DNA of 64,000 bases, from the NCBI GenBank assembly GCA_964594115.1, contig CAZQLD010000004.1:8455-72454 (forward strand), given 5' to 3'. Made by a program: the position numbers and the translations under genes. Shown in pieces: positions 24,935 to 32,158 of the stretch (its first letter is position 1; each line of letters opens with the position of its first letter). A model generated the notes under the pieces. That model did no database searches, was not told the DNA's origin, and saw only the letters and a list, made by a program, of their open reading frames with translations. This stretch comes from MFWN01 sp964594115. GTDB lineage: Archaea; Nanobdellota; Nanobdellia; Pacearchaeales; GW2011-AR1.

Positions 24935-25840
24935 TTATGCTGCGCAAAGATAAGTTAAAAGGGCCTTTAAAGTAACTGTATCAAAGAGATTATGCTGCAT
25001 GATTTTTTCTACATTTCCTTTTCCATCACCCTCCATTACAAATCTTCTGTATAATTCTGGAATTCTGGCACTTGGAATACCACCTATTCTTTCAAAATTA
25101 AATATAAGCTTTTCTATTGTTGATAATTTTCTGTCTGGAAGCCTGACTCTAGATTTGACTAGAGGATAAAGATCTATATGCTCGCATTTAAGAGCTTTAG
25201 TTAAAGGGGCATATTTATTTGTGGCTAAGCTTATTCCATTTAGTTTTGCTCTTTCATCTAATCTTGGTAAATCAAAAGCTGTTCCATTATAAGTAATTAG
25301 AACTTCATAATCTTCTAACATTTTTAAAAAATAACTTATTACAGGGCCTTCTTCTGAATAATCTCTTGCAAAAAGAACCCCAGACTTTGTAGCCAGTTCT
25401 CTTCCAAATGTTGTAAATCCAATACTGACAGTAGGGTCTCTATATGCGAAACCACAAGTTTCAATATCAAAAGCAATTATTTTATTTTTAGGAATGCCTC
25501 TTAATTCTGGAAATCTTGTTCTGATGTTATCTAAAAAGAGTTTATCCCTGTTAGCCCTTATATAATCTCCAATTTTTCCTGACTTGATATCATTAAAATT
25601 TCTTTCCATTAATAAAAATCTTCCCCCAGCATGTCTTATTACCCTTGAATGAGGAACTCTTAAGCTGCTTTCTTCTTGCTCTTGAAAATCTGCTGATTTT
25701 ATTTGTTTAGCTCTTTCAATCAATGCATTTAGCATATCTAAGCTCCACAGTCTTCTGTCAGTATTTTTCTCTCTTATCAATAAAGAAGGAGTTAAAGTTT
25801 CTTTATCTAAAGCCAGGATATAATCTAAATTAGCTCTTGG
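24935..25840 (-). CDS. DEDD-family 3'-5' exonuclease/RNase H-like protein, 5' part lost in gap
   Basis: The frame is open right up to the N run, so the gene is truncated at its 5' end by the assembly gap; the internal TTG at 25780 is not a credible start. The visible 301 residues include an RNase H-like exonuclease domain. IIAFDIETCGF gives the first Asp-Glu pair, YNGTAFDLPRLDERAK the second Asp, and MQHNLFDTVTLKALL the third Asp with a preceding helix. These are the DEDD residues of YprB/DnaQ-like nucleases. It lies downstream of bacterial-type dnaG and may be co-transcribed with it, or may be the C-terminal half of the protein on the other side of the gap. Confidence 0.7.
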   Translation of the reverse strand, partial: PRANLDYILALDKETLTPSLLIREKNTDRRLWSLDMLNALIERAKQIKSADFQEQEESSLRVPHSRVIRHAGGRFLLMERNFNDIKSGKIGDYIRANRDKLFLDNIRTRFPELRGIPKNKIIAFDIETCGFAYRDPTVSIGFTTFGRELATKSGVLFARDYSEEGPVISYFLKMLEDYEVLITYNGTAFDLPRLDERAKLNGISLATNKYAPLTKALKCEHIDLYPLVKSRVRLPDRKLSTIEKLIFNFERIGGIPSARIPELYRRFVMEGDGKGNVEKIMQHNLFDTVTLKALLTYLCAA

Positions 25841-25940
25841 NNNNNNNNNNNNNNNNNNNNNNNNNNNNNNNNNNNNNNNNNNNNNNNNNNNNNNNNNNNN
25901 NNNNNNNNNNNNNNNNNNNNNNNNNNNNNNNNNNNNNNNN
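25841..25940. other. assembly gap (100 Ns)
   Basis: Exactly 100 N characters mark a scaffold join of unknown true length. It interrupts coding sequence on both sides, so the genes flanking it are incomplete and may be parts of one gene. Confidence 0.98.
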
Positions 25941-26874
25941 TTCTCAAATCTGCTAATCCTCCTTTTCCATCATAAGAAAATTTCAAACCAAGTTCAGATT
26001 CATCAATTTCTTTATCAAAAAGAGGTTCTATTTTCAATCCAACAATAGGGGCCCAGTGAAATAAAAAAGAAGCTATTTTTTCTACAATAGAAGAGTTTCT
26101 TTTAGTATTTTCAATGCTCATGCTAATGTCTTCTTTATCAAGTCCTGTTAGTCTGCTCATGACTTTTACTGGAGACTCTCTAGATTTCTTGTGAAAAAGA
26201 GATTGAGAGATTCTGGAAAGTGTGTATATCTGATTATAAGAATTTTTTTCTACTGAGTTTGCTGGAGATCTTTTAAGTGCTGAGGGGTGTATTGATTTCC
26301 CCTTACAAAACCAAATATATAATAATTTTCCTAATCTTCCTTGATTTATGCTTCCGCTTAGCTTTTTTCCAGAAATAAGATTGTAAGCTATAGAATAAGG
26401 AAAAGGCATATTTTTAATTGCACTTCTAAATCCTCCATGATTTTTATGCGCTTGGTTAAATTCTCTTGGATATTTACTTTTAAAATCTATTATTCTTTTT
26501 TCAAGTGATAATTCTCCTCTTAAAGCACCTTTTATTTCTTCTTCAAGCCAAAATTCTCTTATTTTTTCTTGTATTTGTATAAGTGTTGGCGGTTTTTGTT
26601 TAGGAATTCCAAGTGCATTTCTTCCTTCAGTAATGCTCCTTCTGCCTGAATAAACTACTCCCCACCAACCTATCCTGGTTTTAGTTGTAGAAGACATTTT
26701 TCCAGATTCCATATCTTGATAATATTTTTCCAAAATATCTTGTTCAGAAGGAAGATAAAATCCACTTGCTCTTTTTATTCTAGGCCCAAATAATCTACAA
26801 GTTCCATCTACACAATGGTGTATTGTGTACCCACCTTTTTTTGTTGTTTTCAATATTTTTGTAGGTTTAGGCAT
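25941..26874 (-). CDS. unknown protein, 3' part lost in gap
   Basis: The first 311 residues are visible. The start ATG lies inside the end of the upstream dnaG gene (8-base overlap), so translation is coupled. The protein begins with a basic segment and GGYTIHHCVDGTCRLFGPR, which looks like a small Cys/His or beta domain. Aromatic-rich, basic helical sequence follows (KTRIGWWGVVYSGRRS, FWLEEEIKGALRGE, FRSAIKNMPFPYSI), which suggests nucleic-acid binding. The frame differs from that of the exonuclease beyond the gap, but the gap length is unknown, so a single long protein remains possible. The family is not recognised. Confidence 0.55.
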
Positions 26875-28603
26875 AGTCTTTTAAATCATTTTTATATTTG
26901 GTTGATATCTCCATTATTTTGGAAAGGGGAATTCCATTTTTTATTGCTTGTCTTCCTGCACTAAAAGTGTCCCAATTAAGAATCTGCTTTAAAGCTTTTT
27001 CTAGTGTATCAAAGTTCCGAAATTCTGTTTTTTTTGGTAGCAAGAAAGTCTTTATATATTGCATATCTAATCCTGCTTCTCTTTTTTTTAGTTCTGTAAG
27101 TATTTTATCAACTTCTGTTTGTTCAAATAAGGGTTGATCATGCAAAAGAGGATAACTCATTTCTGTTTCTAAAGCATATCTAAATAATGCTCTTCTTTCA
27201 GGGTTTGTAAATATGTCTGGAGAGATTCTTTTTTCAAGATGAGTCCTAGTTTCTGGAGACTGAAGAAGCCCCTTTAATAAAACACTTTCCCAATACACTC
27301 TTGATTTTGTTTCAAAACTACCTAATGTATCATATTGTTCTCTAGAAACAGCTTTTTCGATTGCAGTTTTACTTAACCCTGTACTTTGACATATTTTCTC
27401 TATGAATATCTCAACTGTTGATGAAGGCATGCCTCTAAGGTCTTCAGAAATTTCTCTTGTAACTACTACTATATTTTCTGGAACTGTTAAATCCTTGCCT
27501 TTTGCTACTTCTAATATATAAAAGTCAGAATGGGGTATTGCTGCTAGTAGTTTTTCTTCTAAACTCTCTGCTCCTTCTTGTACTAAAATATCTGCAGGAT
27601 CTTTACCTTCTTCTAAAAGGCAGACTCTTGTGTTTCCCCGTCCAATTAGTTTTCTTGTAGCTTCAAACGCTGATTCCCTTCCTGCTTCATCTCCATCAAA
27701 AAAAAGAAAAACCTCTGCTTTTGGAAATCTTGTTGTCATTGTTCTTACTTGTTCTTTAGTAAAAGCAGTTCCACAAGTTGCAATAAACTCTCCAAAACCA
27801 TTCTGACTTGCTAAGACAACATCAAGATAGCCTTCTACTACTACTGCTCTTTGTTTTTCACGAATTGTTTTTGATGCTACAGAAAGACCATATAAAATTT
27901 CTGCTTTGCGAAATATTTGTGTTTCTGGCCCATTAATATATTTAGCAGAATTATCAACTATTGTTCTTCCTGCAAAACTTACGAGTCTTCCTATAGAGTC
28001 TGTTATAGGAAACATAATTCTTTCTTGAAATCTGTCTACTGGACTGCCAAATTTACTAACAAGCCCTGCATCTTGCAAAGTTGTTATGTCTTCAGTACCA
28101 GAAACCAGATTATTAAGTATAAAATTTCCTGATGGAGCATATCCCAAAGAAAATTCTTTAGCAGTTTCTTTACTTATCCCTCTACTTTGAAGATACTCTT
28201 GTGGAGCTTGAGTCCTCCATAGTTGCTGTTCATATAATCTCTGTGCTTGTTCTAATACATTATATAATTCTTTGGTTTCTCTATATTGTGCTCTTTCTTG
28301 CTCTGAAAAATCTAATTCTATTCCTGCTTTTTGAGCAAGCAAAGAAACAGCTTGCGGAAAAGACAAACCTTGATGCATCATTAAAAACTTGAATGCATCG
28401 CCTCCTGCACCACACGAAAAACACTTGAATATTTGTTTCTGAGGATTTACATTAAGAGAAGGTATATGATCATCATGAAAAGGACATAATCCTACATGTT
28501 CTTTTCCTTTTTGTTTTAATTGGATATGTTCTCTAATTAAATCCAGAATATTGGTTCTAAATTTTACCTCTTCTATTAATCTTTGATTAATCACCCCAGC
28601 CAT
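26867..28603 (-). CDS. dnaG: bacterial-type DNA primase DnaG
   Basis: This 578-residue protein is a complete bacterial-style primase, not the archaeal DnaG. The CHC2 zinc domain is intact (C40, H43, C61, C64 in GLCPFHDDH and FKCFSCGAGGDAF). The RNA polymerase core shows RFQERIMFPI, and the TOPRIM motifs are VVVEGYLDVV (Glu257) and FFDGDEAGRE (Asp303, Asp305). A C-terminal helical region of about 150 residues occupies the place of the helicase-binding domain. In bacteria DnaG makes replication primers. A canonical archaeal DnaG is also encoded at 45482-46681. Acquisition from a bacterium, phage or plasmid is the likely origin. It heads a minus-strand set that continues through the unknown protein and, across the gap, the exonuclease. 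Confidence 0.93.
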   Translation of the reverse strand: MAGVINQRLIEEVKFRTNILDLIREHIQLKQKGKEHVGLCPFHDDHIPSLNVNPQKQIFKCFSCGAGGDAFKFLMMHQGLSFPQAVSLLAQKAGIELDFSEQERAQYRETKELYNVLEQAQRLYEQQLWRTQAPQEYLQSRGISKETAKEFSLGYAPSGNFILNNLVSGTEDITTLQDAGLVSKFGSPVDRFQERIMFPITDSIGRLVSFAGRTIVDNSAKYINGPETQIFRKAEILYGLSVASKTIREKQRAVVVEGYLDVVLASQNGFGEFIATCGTAFTKEQVRTMTTRFPKAEVFLFFDGDEAGRESAFEATRKLIGRGNTRVCLLEEGKDPADILVQEGAESLEEKLLAAIPHSDFYILEVAKGKDLTVPENIVVVTREISEDLRGMPSSTVEIFIEKICQSTGLSKTAIEKAVSREQYDTLGSFETKSRVYWESVLLKGLLQSPETRTHLEKRISPDIFTNPERRALFRYALETEMSYPLLHDQPLFEQTEVDKILTELKKREAGLDMQYIKTFLLPKKTEFRNFDTLEKALKQILNWDTFSAGRQAIKNGIPLSKIMEISTKYKNDLKDYA

Positions 28604-28667
28604 AATAAATAACTAAAAATCCTTTTTATTAAGATTTTTATAATCTAAAATATGTGATAGAACTTGT

Positions 28668-28695
28668 TGTTATATTGATTGGTGTTATATTGATT
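28668..28695. repeat. tandem 13-mer in the divergent dnaG promoter region
   Basis: TGTTATATTGATT occurs at 28668-28680 and again at 28683-28695, a 15-base period. It lies between the divergent start codons of bacterial-type dnaG and the 547-residue unknown protein, so it could be an operator or an iteron-like site. Two copies only, so the evidence is modest. Confidence 0.45.
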
Positions 28696-28757
28696 ACTAC
28701 TTTGTTTCAATGAATTTTTGCAGAAAGTTTTAAATAAAAAATATGATTTATTATTGC

Positions 28758-30401
28758 ATGACTAATTATGGAACGGGAATTCAAAAAAGAATAATAGATG
28801 ATTCTAATGTTAGGATTGATGGAAGATATGCAAGTATTTCTGCTGAAATTTTAGAAAAAAATAGCTCTCCAACTGCAGAAGCTATTTATACAAATCCTGC
28901 ACAAATGCTAAAGCAGAATAAGAATGTACTTCCTTCTTTTTCGCTTATTAGATATGCTAAAATAAAGAACTTTATTGATGGAGTTTATGCTATTGCAGAA
29001 CTAGAGGTTGCAAAAACAGGGCATGATTTTTCTCGCCCAGATTTTTTAGATAGATTAGAAGCAGCTCTTTCAGAGCCAAATCCTAAAGCTTATGTAACTT
29101 TGGCCAGAGCATTGGAATCTAACAATCTGGATTCATCAGAAGGTTTAATTATGGGTTTAGAAAAAGCACTAGCAAATCCATCAGTCAATATTGTTCAAGG
29201 ATTTTATGATTGGTCTAGTAATTTACATAGTGTTTGGAGACAAATAAGAGCAACTGGAACAGAACCTGCTGAGTTTTTTGGAGGAGAAGAATCATTTAGT
29301 AAAGAAGTGATGCAGAAGATTATGCAAGTAATTAATTCAGATAATGAACTAAGAAAAAGATGTGCGTCAATAAATGCACTTTATGCTAGATTGACAGATA
29401 AACAAAAGGAAAAAGCTTGCTTATTTCCTCCTGCATTAATGCCAGACCAAGAATTTTTCATAGAATACTCTGGGAGAACTCAGAGTGACCTTACTGAAGG
29501 TTTGGGAAATGTTCTAGTTGAAGCTATAAAGAGAGGAGAAGTTAGTTTTAAACCTAAAAGAGGTTCTGGACTTTATACCAGGCAAATGTTTGAAGTTGAG
29601 CCTTTGGTTTTGAAAGACACAGAAGAATTTGAAAAATTCATTCCAGGAGAGAAATACTCTAAAGCTATGGAACAAGAATTTATTTCTCAGTGGGCAGGAA
29701 CCCGCCATACACATGTCGCACACAGTGATTTTCCAAGAGCTATGACCTGTGCTATTCCAGTATCAAGACTTATTTATATATCCCCAGAATTACAGGTTGA
29801 GCCTTTTTCAACATGCTATGAAAGAATGAGAAAAAGTTTAGAGTTTTTTAAAACAACTCTTACAGATGCTTTTGGATCTGGATTTCTTAAAAATAGAAGA
29901 TTGTTAAATAATGGAGAAAGGAGTGAAAAGGAAATAGGACAAGAATTTGATGAAATGGATTTATTATTGCAAGGGCTTTCTTCAATATCTAAAGACTCAA
30001 TACATCAACAGTATAATCCTGAAAGAGGAACAGATAGAGCAGTTGCAGCAGCCTCTGATTGGATTTTAAATCTTTCTAAAGATCCTGATTTAAACAGAAA
30101 TACAGCTATTTTTGTTCCAATAATAAGAACAGCAGATGGTTCAAGACAGGTAGGATATATTAATGTAGGATTTATGCTAAAAAAGCTAAGAGTCAAATAT
30201 AAAGATTATCCTGATGTGAAAACCAGGCGGCTTGTTGAATTTTGTTCTGAAGTTTATTCTCTTCCTGTTCTTGTACATAGAGAGGTTAGAATTCATTATA
30301 ACATGAAAAATATGATTAATGATAAAATGCTAAGGGAAAGAGCACAGGGGGTTTTAGATGAAACTCAACTTGAAGGGATTGTAAAATTCTTAGAAAAATA
30401 A
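28758..30401 (+). CDS. large unknown protein in the primase cassette
   Basis: The 547-residue protein is soluble with mixed alpha/beta character and no signal peptide. ATG 28758 is preferred because a TTTTAAATA box lies about 26 bases upstream; ATG 28743 would add five residues. Segments that look structured include EFISQWAGTRHTHVAHSDFP (with three His), AIFVPIIRTADGSRQVGYI, and LVEFCSEVYSLPVLVHREVRI, read in blocks. The TRHTHVAH stretch could bind metal, which would fit a nuclease or hydrolase, but this is speculation. It is divergent from dnaG and ends beside the initiator tRNA gene. No family is recognised. Confidence 0.55.
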   Translation: MTNYGTGIQKRIIDDSNVRIDGRYASISAEILEKNSSPTAEAIYTNPAQMLKQNKNVLPSFSLIRYAKIKNFIDGVYAIAELEVAKTGHDFSRPDFLDRLEAALSEPNPKAYVTLARALESNNLDSSEGLIMGLEKALANPSVNIVQGFYDWSSNLHSVWRQIRATGTEPAEFFGGEESFSKEVMQKIMQVINSDNELRKRCASINALYARLTDKQKEKACLFPPALMPDQEFFIEYSGRTQSDLTEGLGNVLVEAIKRGEVSFKPKRGSGLYTRQMFEVEPLVLKDTEEFEKFIPGEKYSKAMEQEFISQWAGTRHTHVAHSDFPRAMTCAIPVSRLIYISPELQVEPFSTCYERMRKSLEFFKTTLTDAFGSGFLKNRRLLNNGERSEKEIGQEFDEMDLLLQGLSSISKDSIHQQYNPERGTDRAVAAASDWILNLSKDPDLNRNTAIFVPIIRTADGSRQVGYINVGFMLKKLRVKYKDYPDVKTRRLVEFCSEVYSLPVLVHREVRIHYNMKNMINDKMLRERAQGVLDETQLEGIVKFLEK

Positions 30402-30414
30402 TTCTTTTTAAAAA

Positions 30415-30533
30415 TAGCGGGGGCGGGATTTGAACCACGCGACCTCGAGGTGTCCGAAATCAAGATTTCTGACAAATTAAGGAAACCTTAATTTTATGGG
30501 CCTCGCGAGCACTCCAGGCTGCTCCACCCCGCT
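30415..30533 (-). tRNA. initiator tRNA-Met(CAU) with 43-base intron
   Basis: On the minus strand AGCGGGG pairs with CCCCGCT, followed by discriminator A, and the body GAGCAGCCTGGAGTGCTC matches archaeal initiator tRNAs. The anticodon stem CGAGG/CCTCG holds CCCATA-A, anticodon CAT, with C rather than T at position 33. The intron (30452-30494) is after position 37 and contains a long palindrome. The T stem reads GCGTGG against CCCGC, so one T is bulged relative to the usual GCGGG. CCA is not encoded. Confidence 0.9.
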
Positions 30534-30585
30534 ATGGTAAATTAATAATCAATATACTTTTAAAGCTTGCTATTTTTAAATAGAA

Positions 30586-31284
30586 ATGAAAAAGCAAGAA
30601 AAAAAGAAGGAACTTATATTAGGTATTGATGATGCCGGCAGGGGCCCTTTAATTGGTCCAATGGCGTTAGCTGGCTGTTTGATTACAAAAGAAATAGAAA
30701 AGTATTTCAAAGAAATAAGAGTCAGGGACAGCAAATTATTAAGCGCAAGAACAAGAGAGTATCTTGCTAAAAAAATCAGGGAAAAAGCTATTTCTTATCA
30801 TGTTACACTATCACATCCTTATGAAATAGATTCAAGAACAGGAGCTGGATTAAATTTAAACAAAATTGAGGCAATAAAAGCAGCTAAAATAATTAATAAG
30901 TTAACTAAAGATAAAAAAGAGGAGATTCGAGTAGTAATAGACTGCCCTTCTCCTAATAAAGAAAGCTGGAGAAGATACGTCTTAACACACATCAATAAAA
31001 ATAAAAATCTGATTATTGCTTGTGAGCATAAAGCTGATAGAGATTATGTGGCAGTTTCTGCTGCATCTATACTTGCTAAATCTGCCAGAGAGAGGGAAGT
31101 AAGTAAAATAAAGAAAAAAATAGGTAAAGACTTTGGTTCAGGATATCCAAATGACCCAAAAACAAAAAAGTTTTTACAAGATTACAGTAAAGAGCATAAA
31201 AAAGACGGAATTTTCAGAGAAACATGGGCAACTTTCCAAAATCATGAAAAACAAAAAGAGCAGAAAAAATTATGTGAGTTTTAA
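30586..31284 (+). CDS. rnhB: ribonuclease HII
   Basis: The enzyme removes RNA from RNA-DNA hybrids and misincorporated ribonucleotides. Motifs are ILGIDDAGRGPLIGPM, VRDSKLLSARTRE, VVIDCPSPN, HKADRDYVAVSAASILAKSARE and GSGYPNDPKTKKFL. The family's catalytic set is Asp-Glu-Asp-Asp; the second residue, normally Glu in GIDEAGRGP, is Asp here. Length 232 is typical of archaeal RNase HII. It begins 50 bases past the initiator tRNA and overlaps the convergent bPH2 gene by 4 bases. Confidence 0.93.
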   Translation: MKKQEKKKELILGIDDAGRGPLIGPMALAGCLITKEIEKYFKEIRVRDSKLLSARTREYLAKKIREKAISYHVTLSHPYEIDSRTGAGLNLNKIEAIKAAKIINKLTKDKKEEIRVVIDCPSPNKESWRRYVLTHINKNKNLIIACEHKADRDYVAVSAASILAKSAREREVSKIKKKIGKDFGSGYPNDPKTKKFLQDYSKEHKKDGIFRETWATFQNHEKQKEQKKLCEF

Positions 31285-31814
31285 ATTCCTTGTCTTGAGG
31301 CAGACTTTCTTGTAATCTTTTTCATTAAAAATTCTCTAATCTGTTCAGCTCCCTGAGTAGAGACTCCGGGAATATGCCCTTCACTTCTTGGCATTCCTCT
31401 TCTTCCATATCCTCCATGAAAACCAGCTGTTTGAATATCAACTGTTGAAAAACCCAAAATTCTGGCTAAAATCCCCCTATGAATATCTACATTCTGAACC
31501 CTTTCATAAGGAACATTTGAGTATCTTTTCCATATAATCCCTCTTTCTAACTTCAAACTTGCAGGAGTAAACTCATAAAACCATCTGTTATATGCCATTC
31601 TTGCATAAATTTCTGCTAAAATTATTATTATGATTATATAGGAAAAAATACCAATAAGAATAGCTCCTATTACAACTTCTTTTCCAAATATAGCTGCTCC
31701 AAGAAGTCCAATGAATGGGAAAAGAAACCATGAAAAAAATATTAAAATGAATAAAGCACCAAAATACCCTCTAATTCTAAACAGCCATTTTGCTCCAGGA
31801 TGTAGTTTTTCCAT
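31281..31814 (-). CDS. membrane protein with bacterial PH (bPH2/DUF304) domain
   Basis: The 177-residue protein opens with KLHPGAKWLFRIRGYF and two hydrophobic spans (about 16-42 and 44-70). The bPH2 domain comes next: NRWFYEFTPASLKLERGII, then RYSNVPYERVQNVDIHRGILARILGFSTVDIQTAG, read in blocks. The PYERVQNVDI plus GF-x-x-V-x-I-x-T-A pattern is characteristic of the family (PF03703). It is a small integral membrane protein of unknown role. It is monocistronic and converges with rnhB. Confidence 0.85.
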   Translation of the reverse strand: MEKLHPGAKWLFRIRGYFGALFILIFFSWFLFPFIGLLGAAIFGKEVVIGAILIGIFSYIIIIIILAEIYARMAYNRWFYEFTPASLKLERGIIWKRYSNVPYERVQNVDIHRGILARILGFSTVDIQTAGFHGGYGRRGMPRSEGHIPGVSTQGAEQIREFLMKKITRKSASRQGI

Positions 31815-31938
31815 GAAACCTAGTATGTATTTTTATTTAAAAACCTTTCTTTGATTCTAAATAAAACTTTTGAGATAGAAGTAAATCACAACAAAGTTTA
31901 AAAATCTTGAAGAAGCTCGTGATATTGGCGCGCCCCCT

Positions 31939-32082
31939 ATGAAATGGACTGATTTAAGTACACATGATAAGATTTCGCTAGAAGGACGTCAAACAAATTT
32001 TATAGAGTCCTATAGCCTGCTGATAAAAATGGCTCAAGAGCATTATGGTAGTAAATTTAGTATAGAAACAGAATTTGAATAA
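31939..32082 (+). CDS. 47-residue hypothetical protein, possibly a fragment
   Basis: The 344-base stretch between the bPH2 gene and the SMC-like gene holds this ORF. It encodes MKWTDLSTHDKISLEG and continues with an amphipathic helix (FIESYSLLIKMAQEHYG). Base use is less AT-rich than around it. The frame is open upstream of the ATG for another 18 codons with protein-like content (KFKNLEEARDIGAPP) but no start codon, so the ORF may be the remnant of a longer gene. A TTTAAAAATC box lies upstream. No family is recognised. Confidence 0.4.
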   Translation: MKWTDLSTHDKISLEGRQTNFIESYSLLIKMAQEHYGSKFSIETEFE

Positions 32083-32158
32083 TAAAATAACTACTCTAAA
32101 AACACTATTTCTACACTAAAAGGAAAAGTTTATAAGAAAAAACTGGGTTGTTCTTGTA

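Noticed and set aside
31927..31934. GGCGCGCC (an AscI site) suggesting cloned or vector sequence
   Set aside because: A single 8-base site within an open reading frame; the flanks are AT-rich and archaeal in style, with no vector sequence.
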